Below, in pieces: positions 31,841-40,603 of a stretch of 51,568 nt of DNA (its first letter is position 1; the number at the start of each line of letters is the position of its first letter). The DNA comes from Embleya sp040605455. GTDB lineage: Bacteria; Actinomycetota; Actinomycetes; Streptomycetales; Streptomycetaceae. A program made the translations under genes and the position numbers. Where the stretch lies: NCBI RefSeq assembly GCF_040605455.1, contig NZ_JBEXCV010000055.1:1-51568 (forward strand), written 5' to 3'. The notes beneath the pieces were generated by a model. That model saw only the letters and a program-made list of their open reading frames with translations. It did not search any database and was not told where the DNA came from.

Positions 31841-31849
31841 GGAGCTGCC

Positions 31850-32039
31850 GGAGGAAAGGTCGATTCGATCCCGGATCGACCCGTAGAACCGGCCCTCGCG
31901 CATACGAGTGGGTTGTGCCCGCCCCGGCACGCTTGCGGTTCCGGGCGCGCGCGGCCAAGAAGGGTGGTACCGCGGGACCGGCGCACGGCGGTCTCGTCCC
32001 TTCGGTAGGCACGCATCACAGCCCGCGGAAGGAAGCCAC
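31850..32039 (+). promoter_or_regulatory. T-box riboswitch leader of ileS (translational type)
   Basis: The T-box core GGGTGGTACCGCGG is at 31962-31975, the most conserved part of tRNA-sensing T-box leaders. Upstream, GGTCGAT (31858-31864) and ATCGACC (31875-31881) form a short Stem I whose loop contains ATC (31868-31870), an isoleucine codon that can serve as specifier. AAGGG (31960-31964) can pair with CCCTT (31998-32002) to make the tRNA-bound form. Alternatively CCTTC (31999-32003) can pair with GAAGG (32028-32032), the ribosome site of ileS. Uncharged tRNA-Ile would therefore free the ribosome site. Short-Stem-I, translational T-boxes before ileS are established in actinobacteria. Confidence 0.9.
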
Positions 32040-35000
32040 ATGTACCGCCCGGTACCGGCGCAGGTCGACCTGCCCGCCATGGAGCACGAGGTTCTCGCGT
32101 TCTGGCGGGACAACGACATCTTCGAGCGCTCCCTCGAACAGAACGCCGACGGCCCGCGCTGGGTCTTCTACGAGGGCCCACCGACCGCCAACGGCATGCC
32201 GGGCGCGCACCACATCGAAGCCCGCGTGTTCAAGGACGTGTTCCCGCGCTACCGCACCATGCGCGGGTACAACGTGCCGCGCAAGGCCGGGTGGGACTGC
32301 CACGGCCTGCCGGTCGAACTGGCCGTGGAGAAGCAGCTCGGCTTCACCGGCAAGCCGGACATCGAGCGGTACGGGATTGCCGAGTTCAACGCGAAGTGCC
32401 GCGAGTCGGTGATGACCCACGTGGGCGCGTTCGAGGACCTGACCACCCGGATGGGCTACTGGGTCGATCTGTCCAAGGCGTACCGGACGATGGACCCCGA
32501 GTACGTCCAGTCGGTGTGGTGGTCGCTCAAGCAGATCTTCGACAAGGGTCTGCTGACCCAGGACTACCGGGTCGCGCCGTGGTGTCCGCGCTGCGGCACC
32601 GGGCTCTCCGACCATGAACTCGCGCAGGGCTACGAGACCGTCGTCGACCCCTCGGTCTACGTGCGCTTCCCGCTCACCTCCGGGCCGCTGGCCGGGCAGG
32701 CCGCGCTGCTGGTGTGGACCACCACCCCGTGGACGCTGGTCTCCAACACCGCCGCCGCGGTGCACCCGGACGTGACCTACGTGGTGGCCACCGACGGCGA
32801 GGAGCGCCTGGTGGTCGCCGAGCCGCTGGTGGCCAAGGCGCTCGGCGAGGGCTGGGTGGCCACCGGCGAGCGGTTCACCGGCCGGGAGATGGAACGCTGG
32901 GCCTACCGGCGCCCGTTCGACCTGCTGCCGCTGGAGGACGCGAACTTCGTCGTGCTCGCGGAGTACGTCACCACCGAGGACGGCTCGGGTGTCGTGCACC
33001 AGGCGCCCGCCTTCGGCGAGGACGACCTCAAGACCTGCCGGGCGTACGGCCTGCCGGTGGTCAACCCGGTCCGCCCGGACGGCACCTTCGAGCCGGACCT
33101 GCCGCTGGTGGGCGGGCAGTTCTTCAAGAAGGCCGACGAGGCGCTGGTCGCCGACCTGCGCGAGCGCGGGCTGCTGTTCCGGCATCTGGAGTACGAGCAC
33201 AGCTACCCGCACTGCTGGCGCTGCCACACCGCGCTGCTCTACTACGCGCAGCCGTCCTGGTACATCCGCACCACCGCGGTCAAGGACGCGCTGCTGCGCG
33301 AGAACGAGCGGACCAACTGGCACCCGGACACGGTCAAGTGGGGCCGCTACGGCGACTGGCTGAACAACAACATCGACTGGGCGCTGTCCCGGAACCGCTA
33401 CTGGGGCACGCCGCTGCCGATCTGGCGCTGCGACGAGAATCACCTCACGTGCGTCGGCTCGCTGGGGGAATTGTCCGAACTGACCGGACGTGACCTGTCC
33501 GGCTTGGACCCGCACCGGCCGTTCATCGACGAGGTGGTCTTCGACTGCCCGGCCAAGGTCGGCGACGGCGCGGTGTGCGGCGGCCGGGCGACCCGGGTGC
33601 CCGAGGTGATCGACGCCTGGTACGACTCGGGTTCGATGCCGTTCGCCCAGTTCGGCTACCCGTACCGCAACCGCGAGCTGTTCGAGCAGTCCTACCCGGC
33701 GCAGTTCATCTCCGAGGCGATCGACCAGACCCGCGGCTGGTTCTACACGCTGATGGCGATCGGCACGCTGGTCTTCGACAAGTCGTCCTACGAGAACGTG
33801 GTGTGCCTGGGGCACATCCTGGCCGAGGACGGCCGGAAGATGTCCAAGCACCTGGGCAACACCCTGGAGCCCATCCCGCTGATGGACCGGCACGGCGCGG
33901 ACGCGGTGCGCTGGTTCATGGCCGCGGGCGGCTCGCCATGGTCGGCCCGCCGGGTCGGGCACGGCACCATCCAGGAGGTGGTCCGCAAGACCCTGCTGAC
34001 CTACTGGAACACGGTCAGCTTCCAGGCCCTGTACGCGCGCACCGGCGGCTGGACGCCGAGCGCGAGCGACCCGGCGCCGGCCGAGCGTCCACTGCTCGAC
34101 CGGTGGTTGTTGTCCGAGCTGAACACCCTCGTGGGCGACGTGGACGCGGCCCTGGAGGCCTACGACACGCAGCGCGCGGGCAAGGCGCTCACCGCGTTCG
34201 TGGACGACCTGTCGAACTGGTACGTACGCCGGTCCCGGCGACGGTTTTGGAACGCGGAGCCGGCCGCCCTGGCCACGCTGCACGAGGCGCTGGAGACGGT
34301 CACCCGGTTGATGGCACCACTGGTGCCGTTCATCACCGAGCGGGTCTGGCAGGACGTGGTTCGCCCGGTCACCGCCGACGCGCCCGAGTCGGTGCACATG
34401 GCCGCGTGGCCGACGGCGGATCCGGCACTGGTACACCCGGACTTGGGCCGGCAGATGACGCTGGTGCGGCGACTGGTGGAACTGGGCCGGGCCACCCGCG
34501 CGGACTCCGGGGTCAAGACCCGGCAGCCGCTGGGTCGCGCGCTGATCGGCGCGGCGGGCTGGGACGAGCTGTCCGGGGAGCTGCGCGAGCAGATCGCCGA
34601 GGAGCTCAACGTGGTCTCCGTCGCGGCGCTGTCCGAGGCGGGCGGCGATCTGGTCGAGTACAGCGCGAAGGGCAACTTCCGGGCGCTGGGCAAGCGCTTC
34701 GCCAAGCGCACCCCGATCGTGGCCGCGGCGATCGCCGCGGCGGACGCGGCGGCGTTGTCCGCGGCGCTGCGCGAGTCGGGCAGCGCGGTGGTCGTGGTCG
34801 AGGGCGAGGAGGTCGAGGTGGCGGCCGAGGAGGTCATCGTCACCGAGACCCCGCGCGAGGGTTGGACGGTGGCCGGCCAGGACGGCGCCACCGTCGCGCT
34901 CGACCTGACCATCACGCCCGAACTGCGGCTCGCGGGCCTGGCCCGCGACGTGGTCCGGCTGATCCAGGAGGCCCGCAAGAACAGCGGCCTGGAGGTGTCC

Positions 35001-35189
35001 GACCGGATCCTGGTGTGGTGGGCCGCCGACGAGTCGCAGGAGACCACGTCGGCGCTGCTCGCGCACGGCGTCCAGGTCGCCGACGAGGTGCTGGCGACAC
35101 AATTCGCCCAGGGCTCGCCGGAGGACGAGGAACTGTTCGAGCACGGCGACCCGGCGCTCGGCCTGCGGTTCTGGCTGCGCAAGGTGTGA
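32040..35189 (+). CDS. ileS: Isoleucyl-tRNA synthetase
   Basis: 1049 residues, class I synthetase. The HIGH signature appears as GAHHIEAR (about 55), a variant seen in this long-type IleS lineage. KMSKHLGN is at about 600, and the editing domain lies between (LLVWTTTPWTLVSNTAA region). The C-terminal anticodon-binding part and tail (LARDVVRLIQEARKNSGLEV) are present. It attaches isoleucine to tRNA-Ile and clears valine mischarges. ATG at 32040, preceded by GGAAGGAAG. Control is by the T-box leader just upstream. The gene ends before two strong hairpins and converges on divIVA. Confidence 0.97.
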   Translation: MYRPVPAQVDLPAMEHEVLAFWRDNDIFERSLEQNADGPRWVFYEGPPTANGMPGAHHIEARVFKDVFPRYRTMRGYNVPRKAGWDCHGLPVELAVEKQLGFTGKPDIERYGIAEFNAKCRESVMTHVGAFEDLTTRMGYWVDLSKAYRTMDPEYVQSVWWSLKQIFDKGLLTQDYRVAPWCPRCGTGLSDHELAQGYETVVDPSVYVRFPLTSGPLAGQAALLVWTTTPWTLVSNTAAAVHPDVTYVVATDGEERLVVAEPLVAKALGEGWVATGERFTGREMERWAYRRPFDLLPLEDANFVVLAEYVTTEDGSGVVHQAPAFGEDDLKTCRAYGLPVVNPVRPDGTFEPDLPLVGGQFFKKADEALVADLRERGLLFRHLEYEHSYPHCWRCHTALLYYAQPSWYIRTTAVKDALLRENERTNWHPDTVKWGRYGDWLNNNIDWALSRNRYWGTPLPIWRCDENHLTCVGSLGELSELTGRDLSGLDPHRPFIDEVVFDCPAKVGDGAVCGGRATRVPEVIDAWYDSGSMPFAQFGYPYRNRELFEQSYPAQFISEAIDQTRGWFYTLMAIGTLVFDKSSYENVVCLGHILAEDGRKMSKHLGNTLEPIPLMDRHGADAVRWFMAAGGSPWSARRVGHGTIQEVVRKTLLTYWNTVSFQALYARTGGWTPSASDPAPAERPLLDRWLLSELNTLVGDVDAALEAYDTQRAGKALTAFVDDLSNWYVRRSRRRFWNAEPAALATLHEALETVTRLMAPLVPFITERVWQDVVRPVTADAPESVHMAAWPTADPALVHPDLGRQMTLVRRLVELGRATRADSGVKTRQPLGRALIGAAGWDELSGELREQIAEELNVVSVAALSEAGGDLVEYSAKGNFRALGKRFAKRTPIVAAAIAAADAAALSAALRESGSAVVVVEGEEVEVAAEEVIVTETPREGWTVAGQDGATVALDLTITPELRLAGLARDVVRLIQEARKNSGLEVSDRILVWWAADESQETTSALLAHGVQVADEVLATQFAQGSPEDEELFEHGDPALGLRFWLRKV

Positions 35190-35193
35190 ACCG

Positions 35194-35225
35194 TCGGGCG
35201 GGACGGCCCCGACCGTCCCGCCCGA
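35194..35225 (+). terminator. Terminator hairpin after ileS
   Basis: TCGGGCGGGACGG (35194-35206) and CCGTCCCGCCCGA (35213-35225) form a perfect 13-bp stem with a 6-base loop, starting 5 bp after the ileS stop codon. No T-tract, as usual in Streptomyces. Confidence 0.88.
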
Positions 35226-35270
35226 GCCACTCCTGATCACCTGGAATCACCCGAAAGTACCCGGAAACCC

Positions 35271-35309
35271 GAGAAGCGCCCGTCCCCCCGGAGGGGGCGG
35301 GCGCTTCTC
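35271..35309. terminator. Second hairpin between ileS and divIVA
   Basis: GAGAAGCGCCCG (35271-35282) pairs perfectly with CGGGCGCTTCTC (35298-35309), and CCCCC/GGGGG extends the stem inside. It lies 30 bp past the divIVA stop on the minus strand and 82 bp past ileS, so it likely terminates divIVA and backs up the ileS terminator. Confidence 0.87.
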
Positions 35310-35338
35310 GGATGTGCCGACCGACGCTCAGTGGCCGG

Positions 35339-36586
35339 TCAGTTGTCGGGGTCCTCGTCGATCAGGAACCCGCGCATCGGCGAGGGCTGCTGCATCTGCT
35401 GCGGCTGCGGAGCCTGCGGACGCACCGGCGACATCTGCTGCGTCATCGCCGGGCTCATCTGCTGCCCGATCGACGGCGACATCGCCGGCGACATCGACGA
35501 CGGCTGCATCGACTGCGACATCGGTACCGGCGCGGACGACATGGCCGGCGGCAACGAGGCCGTGGCCGGCGTGCGCGGCGGCGCGAGCGAGTCGTCCGCC
35601 TGCGACTCCAGCTGACGCAGCTGGCTCTCCAGGTACGACTTCAGGCGCGTGCGGTACTCGCGCTCGAACGCACGCAGGTCGTCGACCTTGCGCTCGAGCG
35701 TGGCGCGGGCGCTCTCCAGAGAGCCCATCGCGACGCGGTGCTTCTCCTGTGCGTCCCGCTCGAGGGCGTCCGCCTTGGAACGCGCGTCGCGCTCCATGCC
35801 CTCGGCGCGGGTGCGCGCCTCGCCCACTATCTTGTTCGCCTCGGAGCGGGCCTCGGCGATCGCCTGGTCCGCCGTCTGCTGCGCCAGCGCGAGCACCCGG
35901 GCTGCGCTGTCGCCACCGGGGTTGCCCATCTGCTGCTGCGGTCCACCCGGACCGAGCTGCGGCGGGCCGCCCTGCAACTGGTGCTGCTGAAGCTGTTGTT
36001 GGTGCTGCGGCGGACCCTGGAGCTGGTGCTGCCCACTCATCTGGGGGCCGCCCTGCATCGGGTGCTGACCGCTCTGCAGCTGGTGCTGCTGCTGTTGACC
36101 GGGCAGCTGGTGCTGACCGCTCATGCCGGGGCCACCCTGTAGCTGGTGCTGCGGCGGGCCCTGGAGCTGGTGCTGACCGCTCATGCCGGGGCCGAGCTGC
36201 TGGGGTCCCCCCATGGGGTGCTGCTGCGGTCCCCCGGGACCGAGCTGCTGCGGGCCGCCCTGCATTTGGTGCTGGCCGCCCTGCATCCCCTGCGGGCCAC
36301 CCATCTGGGGCGGCGGAGGAACCGGGGTCGGCCCGGATATGGCTGCCGGGACGGGTGCGTCGGGGCGCTCGCGCTCCTTGCGCTGTTGAGCCTGCTGCTG
36401 ACTCTGCGCGGCGGCACGGGTCGCCGCCGCGAGTTTCGCTCGCAGGTCCTCGTTTTCCCGGAGAAGTCGGGTCAGTTCGCCCTCGACCTCATCGAGGAAC
36501 GCATCGACCTCGTCCTCGTCATAGCCCTCACGGAGACGGACGGTCGTGAACTGCTTGTTACGCACGTCTTCGGGGGTCAACGGCAT
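35339..36586 (-). CDS. divIVA: Polar growth and division scaffold DivIVA
   Basis: 415 residues. The N-terminal lipid-binding domain is clear (MPLTPEDVRNKQFTTVRLRE, then YDEDEVDAFLDEVEGELTRL), followed by a short coiled coil (to about 75). A Gln/Pro/Gly/Met linker of about 130 residues with QHQLQG and GGPQQL repeats follows. A second coiled coil (about 230-325; ALAQQTADQAIAEARSEA onward) drives oligomerisation. The tail is Met/Pro/Ser/Gln-rich and ends DEDPDN. In Streptomyces DivIVA marks hyphal tips and directs apical wall growth. ATG with GAGGTGAAG just upstream. Last gene of the division cluster, ending at a hairpin. Confidence 0.96.
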   Translation of the reverse strand: MPLTPEDVRNKQFTTVRLREGYDEDEVDAFLDEVEGELTRLLRENEDLRAKLAAATRAAAQSQQQAQQRKERERPDAPVPAAISGPTPVPPPPQMGGPQGMQGGQHQMQGGPQQLGPGGPQQHPMGGPQQLGPGMSGQHQLQGPPQHQLQGGPGMSGQHQLPGQQQQHQLQSGQHPMQGGPQMSGQHQLQGPPQHQQQLQQHQLQGGPPQLGPGGPQQQMGNPGGDSAARVLALAQQTADQAIAEARSEANKIVGEARTRAEGMERDARSKADALERDAQEKHRVAMGSLESARATLERKVDDLRAFEREYRTRLKSYLESQLRQLESQADDSLAPPRTPATASLPPAMSSAPVPMSQSMQPSSMSPAMSPSIGQQMSPAMTQQMSPVRPQAPQPQQMQQPSPMRGFLIDEDPDN

Positions 36587-36631
36587 CTCTTCACCTCAGC
36601 GTGATCGTCGGCATCGGACAGACGGTACCGC

Positions 36632-36916
36632 TTACAGCCTGCCCACGACGGAGATCAGGATGTAGACGATGATCATCAGTACGAAGAAGGACAGGTCGAG
36701 TGCTACACCCCCGAGGCGCAGCGGAGGAATGAACCTGCGCAGCAACTTCAACGGTGGATCGGTGATGGAGTACGTGGCCTCCAGCAATACCACCATGGCC
36801 CCGCGCGGCTCGTACGACCGCGCGAACTGGAACACATAGTCCATCACCAAGCGGAAGAACAACACGATCAAAAAGCAGTAGAGCACGATGCGGATGATCT
36901 CCAGCGCGATGCTCAT
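36632..36916 (-). CDS. yggT: YggT-family membrane protein
   Basis: 94 residues with two hydrophobic regions (ALEIIRIVLYCFLIVLFFRL and VALDLSFFVLMIIVYILISV) joined by a segment holding the family motif TDPPLKLLRRFIPPLRLGG. Members are inner membrane proteins next to sepF and divIVA in Gram-positive division clusters. A role in division-site or envelope stability is inferred from context. ATG start. Spacing is 45 bp to divIVA and 65 bp to sepF. Confidence 0.93.
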   Translation of the reverse strand: MSIALEIIRIVLYCFLIVLFFRLVMDYVFQFARSYEPRGAMVVLLEATYSITDPPLKLLRRFIPPLRLGGVALDLSFFVLMIIVYILISVVGRL

Positions 36917-36981
36917 TCAACTGCCCCCTCGCGTGCCGTCCTTCTGGTCAGGACCGCACCTAGCCTCAGTTTTCGCACACC

Positions 36982-37626
36982 TCAGCTCTGATTGAAGAAC
37001 CCGCCCTCTGCGATGCGGGCCTTGTCCTCGGCTGTCACATCGACGTTAGCAGGCGACAGGAGGAAGACTTTTTGGGTGACCCGCTCGATGCTGCCGTGCA
37101 GGCCGAACACGAGACCCGCAGCGAAGTCCACCAGGCGCTTGGCGTCGGTGTCCTCCATTTCCGTCAGGTTCATGATCACGGGCGTGCTCTCGCGAAAGTG
37201 CTCGCCGATCGTGCGGGCTTCGTTGTAGGTACGCGGGTGCAGCGTCGTGATGCGGTAGGGCTCACGTTCGCTGACGACTTTGTGTACGGTCACCGGTGTG
37301 CTGCTCTCGGGACGGCGTTCGGGCATGGCGGACACTGTTGCGCGGTGTTCTTCAAGGCGGCCTTCGTCACGAAGGGCCCCCGCTTCGCGAAGGGCAGTAG
37401 CTCCACGAACGAGATCCTCGCGACGTTCCCGCGATTCCCCGCGCGGTTCGCGTACTTCACGTGGCTCCTCACGACGCTCGTCCCGCCGCTCCTCGCGGCG
37501 ATCGGTGCGCTCGACCCGGTCGCGGCCGTCCTGGCCGATGTCGTCCTCATCGTAATCGTCATACTCGTAGACATCGTCCTCCACGAGGCCGAGGTAGACC
37601 GCCATCTTGCGCATTGCGCCGGCCAT
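36982..37626 (-). CDS. sepF: Cell division protein SepF
   Basis: 214 residues. A membrane-associating N-terminal helix (MAGAMRKMAVYLGLVEDD) is followed by an acidic then strongly charged Arg/Glu linker (about 30-110), which is long. The C-terminal SepF domain follows: RITTLHPRTYNEARTIGEHF, STPVIMNLTEMEDTDAKRLVDFAAGL and VFLLSPANVDVTAEDKARI. SepF tethers FtsZ to the membrane; in actinomycetes, which lack FtsA, it is the main anchor. ATG at 37626. Confidence 0.96.
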   Translation of the reverse strand: MAGAMRKMAVYLGLVEDDVYEYDDYDEDDIGQDGRDRVERTDRREERRDERREEPREVREPRGESRERREDLVRGATALREAGALRDEGRLEEHRATVSAMPERRPESSTPVTVHKVVSEREPYRITTLHPRTYNEARTIGEHFRESTPVIMNLTEMEDTDAKRLVDFAAGLVFGLHGSIERVTQKVFLLSPANVDVTAEDKARIAEGGFFNQS

Positions 37627-37699
37627 GTTCCGCTTCCTCCGGTCTCACGGTGGATCGGCTGAGGTCACCGTGGGTCGTGCGATCCACTTCACGGCGACG

Positions 37700-38425
37700 C
37701 TACCGGAGGGAAGGCCGGACTCCGAGCACCGCAGTACCGATGCGTACGTGTGTCGCCCCGGCCTCGATGGCCGCTTCGAGGTCGTTGCTCATCCCCGCGG
37801 AAACCATGTTTGCAGTCGGATGGGCTTCGCGTAGGCGGGTTGCGATTTCTCGCAACCCGGCGAACGCCCGGGCGGGTTCGACGCCGAGGGGGGCCACCGC
37901 CATCACCCCGCCGAGGATCAGGTTCGGCGCACCGGCCACCACGTCGGCGAGTTCGGCCAAATCGGCTGCGGACACCCCACCCCGGGCCGGGTCTTCGTCC
38001 AGGCTGACCTGCAACAGCGCGGTGATCGTGCGCTTTTGCCGCTCGGCCGCGGCGGACAGCGAGTGGGCCAGTCTGACTCGGTCGAGCGAGTGCACCACAT
38101 CGGCGTAACCGGCCACCGATTTGGCCTTGTTGGTCTGCAGTTGGCCGACGTAGTGCCAGGTGAGGTCCAGGTCCTCGGTGGCCTTCGCCTTGGGCGCGGC
38201 TTCCTGGTCGCGGTTCTCGCCCACGTCGCGGACGCCGAGTCCGGCGAGCAGTCGCACGTCGCTCGCCGGGTACGTCTTGGTCACCACCACGAGGGTGACG
38301 TCCGCGCGCGGGCGGCCGGCGCTCGCGCAGGCGGCGGCGATCCGGTCTCGGACGGCGGCCAGGTTGGCGGCGAGTTCGGCGCCTCGACGGGCGCCGTCCG
38401 CGGTCGGCTGAGCGTACGTTTCCAT
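37700..38425 (-). CDS. yggS: YggS/PROSC-family PLP-binding protein
   Basis: 241 residues, alanine-racemase-like barrel that binds PLP and helps keep vitamin B6 and amino-acid pools balanced. The PLP lysine is in LVVVTKTYPASDVR; the family motif GVRDVGENRDQEAAPK follows, then WHYVGQLQTNKAKSV and the C-terminal MVSAGMSNDLEAAIEAGATHVRIGTAVLG. ATG at 38425 is used; the frame is open further upstream without support. Lies between pgeF and sepF, the usual place in Streptomyces. No regulatory role in division has been shown in what I can see. Confidence 0.95.
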   Translation of the reverse strand: METYAQPTADGARRGAELAANLAAVRDRIAAACASAGRPRADVTLVVVTKTYPASDVRLLAGLGVRDVGENRDQEAAPKAKATEDLDLTWHYVGQLQTNKAKSVAGYADVVHSLDRVRLAHSLSAAAERQKRTITALLQVSLDEDPARGGVSAADLAELADVVAGAPNLILGGVMAVAPLGVEPARAFAGLREIATRLREAHPTANMVSAGMSNDLEAAIEAGATHVRIGTAVLGVRPSLR

Positions 38426-38468
38426 GCGTCCATCGTCGCCGACGAGGACCGGACACGCCCGGGCGGGG

Positions 38469-39200
38469 TCAGCCCTCGGCGAGCCACACGTAGCCGGCGA
38501 TCCGACCCGTGACACGGTCCCGGCGATAGGAGAAATGGTCCCTCGACTCGCGCGTGCAGATGTGCGATTTCTCACCCGACGCGACCCCTTGCGCGGCGAG
38601 TTGCGCCCATACGCCGGCCGGGATATCGAGCCCTGGAGTGCCCTCGCGGGTGCGTGCGCGAGCCGCTGGGACAACTGCGGACACTTCGTCGCACATCGCC
38701 TCGGGGACCTCGTAGCAGGCGCCACAGACAGCCGGCCCGGTCCGGGCGACGATCCGGGCCGGATCGGCGCCGAGCTTGCACATCGCCTCGACGACGGCAG
38801 GCACGAGACCCGCGGCCAGGCCGGGCCGACCGGCGTGCGCGGCGGCCACGACGCCGGCCTGTGGATCGGCGAGCAACACCGGGGTGCAGTCGGCGACCAG
38901 AACCGCGAGCGCCAGCCCCGGAGTCGCGGTGACCAGGGCATCGGTGGCGGGCAATGGTTCAAGGGACGCGGCGTCGACGATCGTGACCGTATCGCCGTGC
39001 ACCTGGTTCATCCACACCACCCGTTCGGGTGACAGGCCCAGCGCCTCGGCGGTGCGCGCGCGGTTCGCGGCGACCACGCGCGGGTCGTCGCCCACATGGT
39101 CGCCGAGGTTCAACTCGTCATACGGCGCGGCGCCCGTGCCGCCCCACCGGTCGGTGAAGGCGAAACGGGCGCCGCCGGAAGCGGCCCTTCGCGTGAACAC
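38469..39200 (-). CDS. pgeF: Multicopper polyphenol oxidase-like protein (PgeF/YfiH family)
   Basis: 243 residues of the YfiH/laccase-domain family, now known in E. coli as PgeF, which corrects peptidoglycan precursors carrying L-Ser instead of L-Ala. Metal/active-site residues are visible: His in MNQVHGDTV, Cys in VADCTPVLLA and His in AAHAGRPGLAAG. GTG start at 39200, with ftsZ 65 bp upstream on the same strand. The family function in this organism is inferred. Older databases call it a laccase. Confidence 0.92.
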   Translation of the reverse strand: MFTRRAASGGARFAFTDRWGGTGAAPYDELNLGDHVGDDPRVVAANRARTAEALGLSPERVVWMNQVHGDTVTIVDAASLEPLPATDALVTATPGLALAVLVADCTPVLLADPQAGVVAAAHAGRPGLAAGLVPAVVEAMCKLGADPARIVARTGPAVCGACYEVPEAMCDEVSAVVPAARARTREGTPGLDIPAGVWAQLAAQGVASGEKSHICTRESRDHFSYRRDRVTGRIAGYVWLAEG

Positions 39201-39265
39201 GTCGGGCTCACTCCTTGTGTCGGTTTTCTACGATGTTGCGTTGTTCGCGAACATTGCCGCGAATG

Positions 39266-40441
39266 CTACGACTTCATGAACGGCGGGATGTCAAGATCCA
39301 GGTCGTCCTTGATCGGCTCCGGCACCAACGGCGTGCGCGGGCTCGGGGTGGTCGGCGCCGGGTAGGAGGTCGACGGCGGCGTCGGCTCGTGCAGCACGCC
39401 CGGACCCTGGTTCTGGGTCGGCCGCCCCATCGGCTCCGGCCGCGATGCCTGCGTCGTGGTCGCGGGCTTGCCCAGCTCGCTCTTGGACGGCGGCTGCCCG
39501 CCGTCGAAGCCGGCCGCGATCACGGTGACCCGCACCTCGTCGCCGAGGGCATCGTCGATGACCGCGCCGAAGATGATGTTGGCCTCGGGGTGCGCGGCCT
39601 CGCTGACCAGCTGCGCGGCCTCGTTGATCTCGAACAGGCCCAGGTCGGAGCCGCCGGAGATGGAGAGCAGCACGCCGCGGGCGCCGTCGATGGACGCCTC
39701 CAGGAGCGGGCTGGAGATGGCCATCTCGGCCGCCGCCACCGCCCGGTCGTCGCCGCGCGCCGAACCGATCCCCATCAGCGCCGAACCCGCCTCGGACATC
39801 ACCGACTTGACGTCGGCGAAGTCCAGGTTGATCAGGCCGGGCGTGGTGATCAGATCGGTGATGCCCTGCACACCGGACAGCAGCACCTGGTCGGCCGAGC
39901 GGAACGCGTCCAGGACGCTGACCTGCCGGTCGGAGATGGAGAGCAGTCGGTCGTTGGGGATGACGATCAGGGTGTCGACCTCGTCGCGCAGCTGCGCGAT
40001 GCCGTCCTCGGCCTGGTTCGCGCGGCGCCGTCCCTCGAAGGTGAACGGGCGCGTGACCACGCCGATGGTGAGCGCGCCGAGCGAGCGGGCGATGTTGGCC
40101 ACCACGGGGGCGCCACCGGTGCCGGTGCCACCGCCCTCGCCCGCCGTGACGAAGACCATGTCGGCCCCCTTGAGGACCTCCTCGATCTCCTCGCGGTGGT
40201 CTTCGGCGGCCTTGCGGCCGACATCGGGATTCGCGCCGGCGCCGAGGCCGCGGGTCAATTCCCGGCCGACGTCGAGCTTGACGTCGGCATCGCTCATGAG
40301 GAGGGCTTGGGCGTCGGTGTTGATCGCGATGAACTCGACGCCCTTGAGACCGACCTCGATCATCCGGTTGATGGCGTTGACACCGCCACCGCCGATACCG
40401 ACCACCTTGATGACTGCGAGGTAGTTCTGGGGTGCTGCCAC
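39266..40441 (-). CDS. ftsZ: Cell division GTPase FtsZ
   Basis: 391 residues. The tubulin GTP-binding motif GGGTGTGGAP is near residue 104, the N-terminal strand VIKVVGIGGGGVNAINRMI is intact, and the T7 synergy loop is GLINLDFADVKSVMSEAGSA. The core is followed by a Pro/Thr-rich linker and the conserved C-terminal peptide DDLDLDIPPFMKS that binds SepF and other partners. GTG at 40441 (VAAPQNYLAV) is the Streptomyces-type start. It polymerises into Z-rings for sporulation septa. Separated from ftsQ by 290 bp, which holds its own promoter region. Confidence 0.98.
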   Translation of the reverse strand: MAAPQNYLAVIKVVGIGGGGVNAINRMIEVGLKGVEFIAINTDAQALLMSDADVKLDVGRELTRGLGAGANPDVGRKAAEDHREEIEEVLKGADMVFVTAGEGGGTGTGGAPVVANIARSLGALTIGVVTRPFTFEGRRRANQAEDGIAQLRDEVDTLIVIPNDRLLSISDRQVSVLDAFRSADQVLLSGVQGITDLITTPGLINLDFADVKSVMSEAGSALMGIGSARGDDRAVAAAEMAISSPLLEASIDGARGVLLSISGGSDLGLFEINEAAQLVSEAAHPEANIIFGAVIDDALGDEVRVTVIAAGFDGGQPPSKSELGKPATTTQASRPEPMGRPTQNQGPGVLHEPTPPSTSYPAPTTPSPRTPLVPEPIKDDLDLDIPPFMKS

Positions 40442-40559
40442 GTCGAAGGCCTCTCGCCTCGAGTTCCGGTCGGCGTGCCGTGGTTCCGGCATGCCGACAT
40501 TTGCCGACTTGGGGAGGTCGGGACGCGATTTCCGCGAGCCACCAAAACCCTCACCCTCA

Positions 40560-40603
40560 GGTATAGAGTTACACCGATTCGCATCGAACGCCGCCGATGC
40601 GAA
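40560..40603 (-). promoter_or_regulatory. ftsZ promoter region with overlapping inverted repeat
   Basis: In the 290-bp ftsQ-ftsZ gap the minus strand shows TTCGAT (40588-40583) and TATACC (40565-40560) with a 17-bp spacer, a plausible promoter about 120 bp before the ftsZ GTG. A perfect 9-bp inverted repeat, TTCGCATCG (40578-40586) and CGATGCGAA (40595-40603), covers the -35 box. TTGACA also occurs on the minus strand at 40627-40622 but lacks a matching -10. Streptomyces ftsZ is known to have several promoters, one of them for sporulation. Assignment here is a prediction. Confidence 0.45.

Noticed and set aside
32016..35240. 1074-codon open frame antisense to ileS
   Set aside because: Composition follows mirror codon bias of ileS and no domain is recognisable.
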